Notes under the pieces: generated by a model
What the model was told of the DNA's origin: nothing
The model's input: only the letters and a program-made list of their open reading frames with translations
The model's database searches: none
Part shown: one piece after another, positions 23,516-32,040 of the stretch
Position numbering within the stretch: position 1 is the stretch's first letter
Layout of the letters: each line of letters begins with the position of its first letter
Program-made: the position numbers and the translations under genes
NCBI RefSeq assembly: GCF_002591975.1
Contig: NZ_NVQE01000050.1
Span: 1 to 41,448 of the forward strand
Origin: Mycobacterium neglectum
GTDB lineage: Bacteria; Actinomycetota; Actinomycetes; Mycobacteriales; Mycobacteriaceae
Direction of reading: 5' to 3'
DNA: 41,448 bases

Positions 23516-23577
23516 CGCACACTGCTTTCTACTACGCTCTGTCGTAGGCTTGAGAAACAGCCACGGGAGAGGTTCAC

Positions 23578-25038
23578 ATGGACGCACTCGATGTGTCGCG
23601 GTGGCAGTTCGGAACGACCACCGTCTATCACTTCATCCTCGTCCCCCTGACCATCGGGCTGGCTCCACTCATCGCCGCCATGCAGACGGCGTGGGTGGTC
23701 ACCGGCAATCCGGCCTGGTACCGGCTGACCCGGTTCTTCGGCAAGCTGTTCCTGATCAATTTCGCGCTCGGCGTCGCCACCGGCATCGTGCAGGAATTCC
23801 AGTTCGGCATGAACTGGAGCGAGTACTCCCGCTTCGTTGGCGACATCTTCGGAGCGCCGCTGGCGTTCGAGGGCCTGATCGCGTTTTTCTTCGAGTCGAC
23901 ATTCATCGGACTGTGGATCTTCGGCTGGACCCGCTTGCCGCGTCTCGTCCACCTCGCGTGCATCTGGATTGTCGCGTTCGCGGTCAATGCCTCGGCCTTC
24001 TTCATCATCGCCGCGAACTCGTTCATGCAGCATCCCGTAGGCGCCAAATACAACCCGGAAACCGGCCGTGCGGAACTCGTCGACTTCGGCGCACTATTGA
24101 CCAACAACACCGCGATCTGGGCGTTCCTGCACGCGGTGGCGGGATCATTGCTGACCGCAAGTGTCTTCGTCGCGGCGGTGAGCGCCTGGCTGATGGTCCG
24201 GTCCCACAAGCGCACCGAAGAAACCGAAGAGGCGCGCACCATGTACCGGCCCGCCACGATCGCGGGCAGCCTCATCGCACTTGTGGCCGCCGGGGGCTTG
24301 TTCATCACCGGCGACTTCCAGGGCAAGCTGATGTTCGTCCAGCAACCGATGAAGATGGCGTCGGCAGAGTCGTTGTGCGACACCGAAACCGATCCGGACT
24401 TCTCGATCCTGACCATCGGCACCCACAACAACTGCGACAGCGTCACACACCTCATCGAGGTGCCCTACGTTCTGCCCTTCCTCGCGGAGTCCAAGTTCAG
24501 CGGTGTCACCCTGGAGGGCGTCAACGATCTGCAGCAGGAAGCCGTGGCGAAGTTCGGCCCCGGCGACTACCGACCCAACCTTTTCGTCACCTACTGGGCG
24601 TTCCGGGCGATGATCGGGCTGCTGCTCGTACCCGTCGTATTCGCACTGGCCGCACTGTGGTTGACGCGTCGCGGCCGGATTCCCGACCAGCGGTGGTTCA
24701 GCCGACTCGCCCTGATCACGCTTCCCACGCCATTCCTGGCCAACTCGGCGGGCTGGATCTTCACGGAGATGGGTCGGCAACCCTGGGTGGTGGTGCCCAA
24801 CCCGACCGGTGACCAGTTGGTGCGAATGACCGTGCAGGAGGGCGTGTCCGGTCACGCGGCAGGCATGGTGGTGCTCTCACTGACCGTCTTCACTCTGCTG
24901 TACGGCGCGCTCGGCGTGATCTGGTTCTGGTTGATACGCCGGTACGTCGTCGAGGGCCCACTCGAGCATGACTCCGAACCCGTGCCACCGCCCGCGCCCG
25001 ACGACGAGGACGTCGCTCCCCTGTCCTTCGCGTACTAG
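23578..25038 (+). CDS. cydA: Cytochrome bd quinol oxidase subunit I
   Basis: A 486-residue subunit carrying the three haems of the bd-type terminal oxidase, which reduces oxygen with menaquinol without pumping protons. Haem ligands are present: H18 (YHFILVPLT), H185 (WAFLHAVAG) and M398 (EMGRQPW). The proton-channel glutamates E98 and E106 lie in FEGLIAFFFESTFIGLW. The quinol-binding Q-loop is the short type. Two cysteines in it, C267 and C286, are 19 residues apart, like the disulfide pair I remember from the M. tuberculosis structure. GGGAGAGG precedes the ATG by five bases. First gene of cydABDC. Confidence 0.97.
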   Translation: MDALDVSRWQFGTTTVYHFILVPLTIGLAPLIAAMQTAWVVTGNPAWYRLTRFFGKLFLINFALGVATGIVQEFQFGMNWSEYSRFVGDIFGAPLAFEGLIAFFFESTFIGLWIFGWTRLPRLVHLACIWIVAFAVNASAFFIIAANSFMQHPVGAKYNPETGRAELVDFGALLTNNTAIWAFLHAVAGSLLTASVFVAAVSAWLMVRSHKRTEETEEARTMYRPATIAGSLIALVAAGGLFITGDFQGKLMFVQQPMKMASAESLCDTETDPDFSILTIGTHNNCDSVTHLIEVPYVLPFLAESKFSGVTLEGVNDLQQEAVAKFGPGDYRPNLFVTYWAFRAMIGLLLVPVVFALAALWLTRRGRIPDQRWFSRLALITLPTPFLANSAGWIFTEMGRQPWVVVPNPTGDQLVRMTVQEGVSGHAAGMVVLSLTVFTLLYGALGVIWFWLIRRYVVEGPLEHDSEPVPPPAPDDEDVAPLSFAY

Positions 25039-25047
25039 GAGATCGTG

Positions 25048-26097
25048 ATGGGTCTACAAGAGTTGTGGTTCTTCATCATCGCCGCATTGTTCGGTGGCTT
25101 CGTGCTCCTGGAGGGATTCGACTTCGGGGTCGGCATGCTGATGGCTCCGTTCGGGATGGCCGGCAAAGCGACTGGCGCGGATCCCGAACAGCGTCGGCGT
25201 GCCGCCCTGAACACCATCGGCCCGGTGTGGGATGCCAACGAGGTCTGGCTGATCACCGCGGGCGCAGCCATGTTCGCCGCATTCCCCAACTGGTACGCCA
25301 CATTGTTCTCGGCGCTGTATCTCCCCCTGTTGGCCATCCTGGTCGGGATGATCGCGCGCGTCGTCGGCATCGAATGGCGCGGCAAGATCGACGATCCGCG
25401 TTGGCGCGCATGGGCCGACATCGGAATTGCTGCTGGATCATGGTTGCCCGCCATCCTGTGGGGTGTTGCATTCGCGATCCTGATTCAGGGCCTGCCGATC
25501 GATTCCGACGGTCAGGCACACCTCGCGGTCAGCGATGTCTTGAACGGCTATACACTTCTCGGCGGTCTGGCGACGGCGTCCCTGTTCGCGTTCTACGGGG
25601 CCGTGTTCGTGGCGCTGAAGACCTCAGGACCGTTGCGCGACGATGCATTTCGCTTCACCCGCGTTTTGACGTTGCCCGTCATCGTGTTCGCAGGCGGATT
25701 CGGGCTCTGGACGCAACTGGCGCACGGCAGGACATGGACCTGGCTGCCGCTGGGGGTCGCCGTGATCGCCCTGTTGACGGCTGCGGCGTTGATGTGGACG
25801 CGCCGCCGGGAGGGCTGGGCGTTCGCGTCGATGATGGCGGTCATCGCCGCCGTCGTGGTGCTGCTGTTCGGATCGATGTATCCGAATCTGTTGCCATCCA
25901 CGCTCAATCCGGACTGGAGCGTGACGATCTACAACGGCTCGTCGACCCCGTACACGCTGGCGATCATGTCGTGGGCGTCGCTGACGCTGCTGCCGCTGGT
26001 GCTCGGATACCAGGGGTGGACGTACTGGGTGTTTCGCCGCAGGATCTCCGCCGACGCCATCCCGGCTTCGATCGGATTGTCTCGGCGCCGCACGTGA
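25048..26097 (+). CDS. cydB: Cytochrome bd quinol oxidase subunit II
   Basis: A 349-residue membrane subunit that stabilises CydA. The conserved opening LWFFIIAALFGGFVLLEGFDFGVGML and the block RRAALNTIGPVWDANEVWLITAGAAMFAAFPNWYATLFSALYLPLL are diagnostic, with W and D/E residues lining the family's proton path. ATG 25048 is chosen over GTG 25045 because AGGAG (overlapping the cydA stop) is then six bases away. It is nine bases after cydA and overlaps cydD by four bases (GTGA). Confidence 0.97.
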   Translation: MGLQELWFFIIAALFGGFVLLEGFDFGVGMLMAPFGMAGKATGADPEQRRRAALNTIGPVWDANEVWLITAGAAMFAAFPNWYATLFSALYLPLLAILVGMIARVVGIEWRGKIDDPRWRAWADIGIAAGSWLPAILWGVAFAILIQGLPIDSDGQAHLAVSDVLNGYTLLGGLATASLFAFYGAVFVALKTSGPLRDDAFRFTRVLTLPVIVFAGGFGLWTQLAHGRTWTWLPLGVAVIALLTAAALMWTRRREGWAFASMMAVIAAVVVLLFGSMYPNLLPSTLNPDWSVTIYNGSSTPYTLAIMSWASLTLLPLVLGYQGWTYWVFRRRISADAIPASIGLSRRRT

Positions 26098-27698
26098 GCG
26101 GCCCCGTCGACCCGCGCCTGTGGCGCGCATCGACCGCGATGCGCCGCTTCCTCGTGTCGTCGACCGCATGCGGCGTCCTGACCGCCGGCGCCACGATCGC
26201 CGCCGCGGTGGTGCTGGCCGACATCGTGGCCCGGGTGATCACCGAACCGGACGAACGCAGACTGGACCGTCTACTGGTCCCGCTGTCGATTCTGCTGCTG
26301 CTGTGGACATTCCGAACGCTCGTCACCTGGCAGCAGGGCCGCCTTGCTCAGCGCGGGGCGAGCGCGGTGATCGCCGATCTCTCCCACTCGGTGCTGACGG
26401 CGACGACGTCGTTGCCACCACGCCAACTCGCCGAGCGCCGCGATGACGCCGCCATCCTGGTCACCCGCGGCCTCGACGGCCTTCGGCTGTACTTCACCGC
26501 CTACCTGCCCGCACTCCTCGTCGCCGCGATCCTGACCCCAGCCACCGTCGCCGTCATCGCCGCTTACGACTGGCGGTCCGCGCTGATCGTCTCGATCGCA
26601 TTGCCGCTCATCCCGATTTTCATGATTCTGATCGGCCTCACCACCTCCGAGCGTTCGGCCGCAGCGCTTCGCGCGATGGCGACCCTGCAGTCCCGGCTCC
26701 TGGACCTCGTCGCTGGCCTGCCCACACTGCGTGCTCTGCGGCGGGTGGGTGGCTCGGCGAGAAGGATCGCCGAACTCGGTGCCGCTCATCGCCGTTCCAC
26801 GATGGCGACGTTGCGCATCGCATTCCTGTCCTCGCTCGTGCTGGAACTGCTGGCCACCCTCGGCGTCGCGCTCGTCGCGGTAAGTGTTGGCCTACGACTG
26901 GTCTACGGCGAAATGACGCTGACCGCGGGACTCACCGCGCTACTCCTCGCCCCCGAGGTGTTCTGGCCGCTGCGCCGCGTCGGCGCGGCATTTCACGCCG
27001 CGCAGGACGGAAAGGCGGCCGCCGACAACGCCTTCCGACTGGTCGATACCCTGCCACGGCCAACCGGCGGGCGCCATGAGGTCACGGCGGTGGGTGCAAC
27101 CATCGACATCACCGCATTCGACGCCGCCGCCGAACCTGGCCGGGTGACCGTGATCGCCGGACCCAACGGCGTCGGCAAGAGCACCCTGCTGCAGGCCATT
27201 CTCGGCCTCGACGAACCCGCAGCCGGCCGGATACGGATCGACGGCATCGACGTGGCCGATCTGGACCTGCCTGCATGGTGGACGCAGGTCGCCTGGCTGG
27301 CGCATCGTCCCGCCATCATTCCCGGCACCGTCCTGCAGAATCTCGAGCTGTTCGGACCGCTCGCCGACATTGAGACAGCCTGTCAGATCGCATGTTTCGA
27401 CCAAGTTCTGGCCGATCTACCCGACGGGCTGGCAACGATGCTTGGAAGCGGAGGCGTCGGTCTCTCCCTCGGGCAGCGACAGCGACTGGGGTTGGCGCGT
27501 GTGCTCGGATCGACCGCTCCTGTGCTGCTTCTCGACGAGCCCACGGCTCACCTCGATGCGGAGGCCGAAGACCGGGTGCTGCACGCGATAACTGCGCGCG
27601 CGGCTGCCGGTGCGACGGTGATCGTGGTCGGCCACCGCGCTCCGGTGCTCGCCATCGGAGATTGCGTTCTGCAGATGGGGGGTCTCGTCGATGTATGA
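26094..27698 (+). CDS. cydD: ABC transporter CydD, cytochrome bd assembly
   Basis: Half of the CydDC heterodimeric ABC exporter needed to assemble cytochrome bd, linked in E. coli to thiol export and haem handling. The product has 534 residues from GTG 26094, which overlaps the cydB stop; the frame is open far upstream inside cydB but that is not coding. Six membrane helices (about 20-300) precede a nucleotide-binding domain with Walker A GPNGVGKSTLLQ, signature LSLGQRQRLGLARVL, Walker B VLLLDEPTAHLD and H-loop VGHR. Signature position 4 is Leu-Gly-Gln rather than Gly-Gly-Gln. Overlaps cydC by eight bases. Confidence 0.95.
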   Translation: MSGPVDPRLWRASTAMRRFLVSSTACGVLTAGATIAAAVVLADIVARVITEPDERRLDRLLVPLSILLLLWTFRTLVTWQQGRLAQRGASAVIADLSHSVLTATTSLPPRQLAERRDDAAILVTRGLDGLRLYFTAYLPALLVAAILTPATVAVIAAYDWRSALIVSIALPLIPIFMILIGLTTSERSAAALRAMATLQSRLLDLVAGLPTLRALRRVGGSARRIAELGAAHRRSTMATLRIAFLSSLVLELLATLGVALVAVSVGLRLVYGEMTLTAGLTALLLAPEVFWPLRRVGAAFHAAQDGKAAADNAFRLVDTLPRPTGGRHEVTAVGATIDITAFDAAAEPGRVTVIAGPNGVGKSTLLQAILGLDEPAAGRIRIDGIDVADLDLPAWWTQVAWLAHRPAIIPGTVLQNLELFGPLADIETACQIACFDQVLADLPDGLATMLGSGGVGLSLGQRQRLGLARVLGSTAPVLLLDEPTAHLDAEAEDRVLHAITARAAAGATVIVVGHRAPVLAIGDCVLQMGGLVDV

Positions 27699-29181
27699 GT
27701 TGCTGCGCCCCCGCCTGCCCCGGCTGCTGCTTGCCATCCTGTTCGGGGTGCTTTCGCTCGGCAGTGCGCTTGCCCTCGCAGGGGTTGCGGCATGGCTGAT
27801 CACCAGGGCGTGGGAGATGCCGCCCGTGCTGCACCTGACGGTCGCGGTGGTGGCGGTCCGTGCACTCGGCATCTCACGCGGGGTGCTCGGTTACTGCGAA
27901 AGGCTGGCCTCCCACGACACCGCCCTGCGAGCTGCCGCCGACGTCCGAGAGCGGCTGTACACCCGGCTCGCGGCGGGGCCCGTCGACGCTGTGATGCGGC
28001 GAAACACCGGTGAGCTGGTGAGTGACATCGGCACGTCGGTCGACGAGTTGGCCGACGTGCTCGTTCGTGCCGTGGTTCCGATTTCGGTCGCCGTCATCCT
28101 CGGATCGGGTGCCACCATCGCGATCGCATTCATCTCGCCCGCGGCGGCCATGCTGCTTGCACTGTGCCTGCTGGTTTCCGGAGTTGCGGCGCCCGCGCTG
28201 TCCGCCCGTGCCGCGGTGGCCGCTGAACAGCTTGCCGCACAGCATCGTTCACAGCGTGACACCGCGGCGATGATCGCACTCGAACACGCGCCCGAACTGC
28301 GCGTCAGTGGCCACCTCGACGAGTTGCTCGCCGAGGCGGACCGGCAGCAACGCGATTGGGGGCACGCCATCGACCGGGCGGCGGCGCCGGCGGCACTGGC
28401 GTCGGCCGCTCCGATTGCGGCGATCGGCGCCAGTGTGCTGGGTGCCGTCGTGTGCGGCGTCGTATTGGCGCCGAGTTTGGCACCGACCACACTCGCGATA
28501 CTGATGCTGTTGCCGCTGTCCGCTTTTGAGGCGACACTGGCGTTGCCGGGTGCCGGTGTGCAACTTGCGCGTTCTCGCGTTGCCGCGCGCCGCCTGCACA
28601 TGTTGACGCACCCCGGCCCCGACGACTTGCGACGACCCACCGTCGGATCGGTCGACCTCGAACCGGGGGCCAGGCTCGCCGTCACTGGGCCCAGCGGCTC
28701 CGGCAAGACGACGCTGCTGATGAACCTCGCCGGTCTGCTGCCCAAGGAGATCGCTTCGGAAGCGGCGTTCTTCGCCGAGGATGCGCACCTGTTCGCCACG
28801 ACCGTTCGCGACAATCTTTTGGTTGCCCGCGGCGACGCGGCCGACGACGAGCTCCGCGACGCCCTCTACCGCGTCGGTCTCGGTGATTGGCTCGACTCGT
28901 TGTCCGACGGGCTGGCCACCATCCTCGTCGGCGGCAGTGCCGCCGTCTCGGCCGGCCAGCGCCGACGACTCCTGCTTGCCCGCGCGCTGATTTCGACTGC
29001 TCCCACTGTGCTGCTCGATGAACCGACCGAACATCTCGACGCCGCCGACGGCAGCCGCTTTCTCATCGAACTGTTGACCCCCGGCGCTTTCTTTCCGGAC
29101 CAGCGCACCGTCGTCGTCGCCACCCATCACCTGCCCGCCGACTTTGCCTGTCCCATCGTCAAGCTCGGAGCCTGCGAGTAA
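27691..29181 (+). CDS. cydC: ABC transporter CydC, cytochrome bd assembly, compact nucleotide-binding domain
   Basis: The partner of CydD, 496 residues; M. tuberculosis CydC is about 576 from memory. The transmembrane part (1-300) looks complete. The nucleotide-binding domain is short: only about 29 residues separate the end of the helical domain from Walker A (GPSGSGKTT, 333-341), with no aromatic A-loop strand, and only 24 residues separate the Walker lysine K339 from the Q-loop position, against about 43 in CydD. The Q-loop Gln is E363 (FAEDAHLF). Signature is VSAGQRRR (419-426), Walker B TVLLDEPTEHLD, H-loop THH (478-480). The frame is intact, so this is an in-frame reduction, not a frameshift. 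Confidence 0.92.
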   Translation: MYELLRPRLPRLLLAILFGVLSLGSALALAGVAAWLITRAWEMPPVLHLTVAVVAVRALGISRGVLGYCERLASHDTALRAAADVRERLYTRLAAGPVDAVMRRNTGELVSDIGTSVDELADVLVRAVVPISVAVILGSGATIAIAFISPAAAMLLALCLLVSGVAAPALSARAAVAAEQLAAQHRSQRDTAAMIALEHAPELRVSGHLDELLAEADRQQRDWGHAIDRAAAPAALASAAPIAAIGASVLGAVVCGVVLAPSLAPTTLAILMLLPLSAFEATLALPGAGVQLARSRVAARRLHMLTHPGPDDLRRPTVGSVDLEPGARLAVTGPSGSGKTTLLMNLAGLLPKEIASEAAFFAEDAHLFATTVRDNLLVARGDAADDELRDALYRVGLGDWLDSLSDGLATILVGGSAAVSAGQRRRLLLARALISTAPTVLLDEPTEHLDAADGSRFLIELLTPGAFFPDQRTVVVATHHLPADFACPIVKLGACE

Positions 29182-29192
29182 CCTCAACCACC

Positions 29193-29729
29193 ATGAGCGA
29201 GCCGGACAAGCCCGAAACGCCGCCACCGCCGCCGAGTGCGCCCCCGCAACCTTCGTATGGCGCGCCCCCGCCACCGTCGTACGGGCCGTACCCGGGGAGC
29301 TATCCCCCGCCACCGCAGGGGGCGCCGTACGGCGGGTACCCACCGCCGCCGTCCGCTCCCCAAAACGGCTTGGGCATCGCGTCGTTGGTCACTGCGATCA
29401 TCGCGCTGCTCAGCGTCGTCGGCGGCGTTGTACTCGGCGTCGTCGCAGTGATTCTCGGCTTCATGGGATGGGGTAAGGCCAAGCGCGGCCAGGCGACCAA
29501 CGGAGGTGTCGCAGTCGCCGGAATCGTGCTCGGATTCCTCAGCATCATCGAGGCGGTTGTCGTCATCGGGCTGTTCATATGGGGATTCGGTGAGGTGGGC
29601 GGCACCGACTACATCGATTGCCTGTCACAGGCGGGCTCCGATCAAGAGGCCGTCCAGCAGTGCGCCGATCAGTTCACCTCGAACCTCGAGGACGAATTCT
29701 CAATCACCGTCACCACTCCCACGCCTTAG
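29193..29729 (+). CDS. Proline-rich DUF4190 membrane protein
   Basis: A 178-residue protein. Residues 1-57 are a Pro/Tyr/Gly-rich cytosolic tail (repeats of PPPPSYG type). Two membrane segments follow, about 60-92 and 105-132, with NGLGIASLVTAIIALLSVVGG and the GxxxGKAKRGQATNGGVAVAGIVLG turn typical of DUF4190. The C-terminal part (133-178) is acidic with two cysteines (C143, C157) and may be outside the membrane, where they could pair. Function unknown. It starts 11 bases after cydC; TAACCT, overlapping the cydC stop, lies eight bases before the ATG, so a separate leaderless start is possible. Its stop overlaps that of tesB. Confidence 0.8.
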   Translation: MSEPDKPETPPPPPSAPPQPSYGAPPPPSYGPYPGSYPPPPQGAPYGGYPPPPSAPQNGLGIASLVTAIIALLSVVGGVVLGVVAVILGFMGWGKAKRGQATNGGVAVAGIVLGFLSIIEAVVVIGLFIWGFGEVGGTDYIDCLSQAGSDQEAVQQCADQFTSNLEDEFSITVTTPTP

Positions 29730-30583
29730 CGCGGGAAGTGCTTGACGATGCCCTCCTGCACCACTGTGGCCAGCAACTGACCCGACCGATCGAAGAAATG
29801 CCCGGTGCCCAAACCGCGTGAATCGGCGGCCACCGGCGACGACGTCGAGTACAGCACCCATTCGTCGAACCGCACCGGACGGTGAAACCACACCGAATGG
29901 TTCGTGGTGACGGCGAAAATGCGGTCCCACCCCCACGACAGCCCGTGGGTTGTGATGATCGAATCCAGAATGGTCGTGTCCGATGCGTATGCCAGCGCTG
30001 CGGCGTTGACGGCGGGATCGTCGGGCATGGTGCCGCGCGCCTTCATCCAGACCCGGTTGTGGGTGAGCTTCTCCCCCCTGTCGCGCATCACCCAGGTCGG
30101 GTGGTTGGTATAGCGCCAGTCGATCGGCCGAAGCGCGGAGGCGAAGTGCGGGACGACTTCCTCGTATCCGCGCAGTAGGTCGTCGATCGGCGGCACCGAC
30201 AGCGGGTCCGGCACCTCGGGCGGTTCGATGCCGTGCTCGAGGCTGCGGCCACCGGACAGGTAGGACACCAACGCCGTGGTCAGCACCACACCGTCTTGCA
30301 CGACGTCGACTCGGCGGTTGGCGAAACGGCGCTCGTCACGCAGGCGGGCGATGTGGAACTCGAGGTCCTTATCCGGGTCCCCGCCCGCGATGAAGTGCAC
30401 CGACAGCGCGCTGGGCGGCAACTCGTGCTTCAGGCTGCGGCTTGCCGCCACCAGCGACTGCGCCATCATCTGGCCGCCGAACGTGCGCACCGGATTCTTG
30501 CTCGGGTGCGAACCGACGTAGGTGTCGTCGTCTATCCGACGGAGGTCGAGTATCGCGAGCAGCTCATCCAGATCGGCCGACAC
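29726..30583 (-). CDS. tesB: Acyl-CoA thioesterase II (TesB family)
   Basis: A 285-residue double-hotdog thioesterase that hydrolyses acyl-CoA to free acid and CoA. The N-terminal hotdog has VRTFGGQMMAQSLVAASRSL and LSVHFIAGGDPDKDLEFHI. The C-terminal hotdog carries the catalytic Asp in YASDTTILDS, followed by NHSVWFHRPVRFDEWVLYSTSSP, and the conserved Gln near the end in LATVVQEGIVK. GTG 30583 has AAGGGG seven bases upstream. It follows pyk by 11 bases, matching pykA-tesB1 in M. tuberculosis. Its stop (29726-29728) interleaves with the stop of the convergent DUF4190 gene. Confidence 0.94.
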   Translation of the reverse strand: MSADLDELLAILDLRRIDDDTYVGSHPSKNPVRTFGGQMMAQSLVAASRSLKHELPPSALSVHFIAGGDPDKDLEFHIARLRDERRFANRRVDVVQDGVVLTTALVSYLSGGRSLEHGIEPPEVPDPLSVPPIDDLLRGYEEVVPHFASALRPIDWRYTNHPTWVMRDRGEKLTHNRVWMKARGTMPDDPAVNAAALAYASDTTILDSIITTHGLSWGWDRIFAVTTNHSVWFHRPVRFDEWVLYSTSSPVAADSRGLGTGHFFDRSGQLLATVVQEGIVKHFPR

Positions 30584-30594
30584 TCAGACCCCTT

Positions 30595-32013
30595 TTAGAC
30601 GTCGTCCTCCCCGATCCGATGCACGTGGATCAGGTTCGTGGAGCCCACTGTGCCAGGCGGAGCTCCTGCGATGATGACCACCAGGTCGCCACGCTTGTAA
30701 CGACCGAGTTCGAGCAGCGACTTATCGACCTGTTTGATCATGCCGTCTGTGGTCAGAATGTGCGGCACGATGAATGTCTCGGTGCCCCAGCTGAGCGCGA
30801 GTTGGCTGCGGACTTCGGGCAGCGATGTGAAGGCCAGCAGCGGCAACGGGGTGTGCAGCCGCGCGAGCCGACGGACGGTGTCACCGGACTGCGTGTAGGC
30901 CACCAGCGCCTTGGCATCCAGCCGCTCGCCGATGTCGCGGGCCGCATATGAGATGACACCGCGTTTGGTGCGGGGCACATGCGTCAGCGGGGGAACGACG
31001 ACCGAGTTCTCCTCGACCGCCGAAATGATTCGCGCCATCGTCCTTACGGCCTCGAGCGAGTATTTGCCCACCGACGTCTCACCCGAGAGCATCACGGCAT
31101 CTGCGCCGTCGAGCACCGCATTGGCGACATCGGAGGCCTCGGCGCGGGTGGGCCGGGAGTTCTCGATCATCGACTCGAGCATCTGGGTGGCAACGATGAC
31201 GGGTTTTGCGTTCTCCCTTGCCATTTGGATGGCGCGCTTCTGCACCAGCGGAACCTCTTCGAGCGGCAGCTCGACGCCGAGGTCGCCGCGGGCGACCATG
31301 ATCGCGTCGAATGCCAGCACGATGGCCTCGAGATTGTCGATGGCTTCTGGCTTCTCGAGCTTGGCGATGACGGGCACCCGCCTGCCGACGCGATCCATGA
31401 TCTCGTGCACGAGTTCGATATCGGCCGGCGAGCGCACGAACGACAGCGCGACCAGGTCGACGCCGATCTGCAGCGCGAACTCGAGGTCGTCGATGTCCTT
31501 CTCCGACAATGCCGGAGCCGACACGTTCATTCCGGGCAGCGACATGCCCTTGTTGTTGCTGACCGCGCCGCCCTCGGTGACGGTGCACACCACGTCGTTG
31601 CCGTCGATGGTGTTGACGACCAGGCCGACGTTTCCGTCGTCGACGAGCACCCGGTCGCCTTCTGAGGCGTCCTTGGCAAGCCGCTTGTAGGTCGTCGACA
31701 CCCGGTCGTGGGTGCCGTCGCAGTCGTCGATGGTGATCCGCACCGTCTCGCCCTCGGCCCAATAGGTGGGCCCGTCCGCGAACCGACCAAGTCGGATCTT
31801 GGGGCCCTGGAGATCGGCGAGGATGCCGACTGCACGCCCCGTGGAGTCGGAAGCGGCACGAACACGCTTGTAGTTGGCTTCGTGATCGGAGTAGTCGCCG
31901 TGGCTGAAGTTGAGCCGCGCGACGTCCATTCCGGCCTCGACCAGTGCCCTGACGGCGTCGTCAGTCGCGGTGGCCGGACCCAGGGTGCAGACGATCTTTC
32001 CGCGTCTATTCAC
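30595..32013 (-). CDS. pyk: Pyruvate kinase
   Basis: A 472-residue glycolytic enzyme making pyruvate and ATP from phosphoenolpyruvate and ADP. The N-terminus RRGKIVCTLGPATATDDAVRALVEAGMDVARLNFSHG, the active-site lysine region VPVIAKLEKPEAIDNLE and the metal/substrate loop MVARGDLGVELPLEEVPLVQKRAI are diagnostic. The C-terminal allosteric domain (about 340-472) is present. GTG 32013 lacks a ribosome binding site; TATGCT lies eight bases upstream, within the 27-base gap after gltD, so pyk may have its own nearly leaderless promoter. Confidence 0.97.
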   Translation of the reverse strand: MNRRGKIVCTLGPATATDDAVRALVEAGMDVARLNFSHGDYSDHEANYKRVRAASDSTGRAVGILADLQGPKIRLGRFADGPTYWAEGETVRITIDDCDGTHDRVSTTYKRLAKDASEGDRVLVDDGNVGLVVNTIDGNDVVCTVTEGGAVSNNKGMSLPGMNVSAPALSEKDIDDLEFALQIGVDLVALSFVRSPADIELVHEIMDRVGRRVPVIAKLEKPEAIDNLEAIVLAFDAIMVARGDLGVELPLEEVPLVQKRAIQMARENAKPVIVATQMLESMIENSRPTRAEASDVANAVLDGADAVMLSGETSVGKYSLEAVRTMARIISAVEENSVVVPPLTHVPRTKRGVISYAARDIGERLDAKALVAYTQSGDTVRRLARLHTPLPLLAFTSLPEVRSQLALSWGTETFIVPHILTTDGMIKQVDKSLLELGRYKRGDLVVIIAGAPPGTVGSTNLIHVHRIGEDDV

Positions 32014-32021
32014 GACTAGTG

Positions 32022-32027
32022 AGCATA
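32022..32027 (-). promoter_or_regulatory. Possible -10 hexamer of pyk
   Basis: On the minus strand TATGCT is followed by eight bases and the pyk GTG. It lies between gltD and pyk, and would give a leaderless or one-to-two-base leader transcript. No clear -35. Confidence 0.4.
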
Positions 32028-32040
32028 GTCGTTAATCGAT

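Noticed and set aside
25065..26093. Upstream extension of the cydD frame within cydB
   Set aside because: Shadow of cydB; CydD homology begins at GTG 26094.
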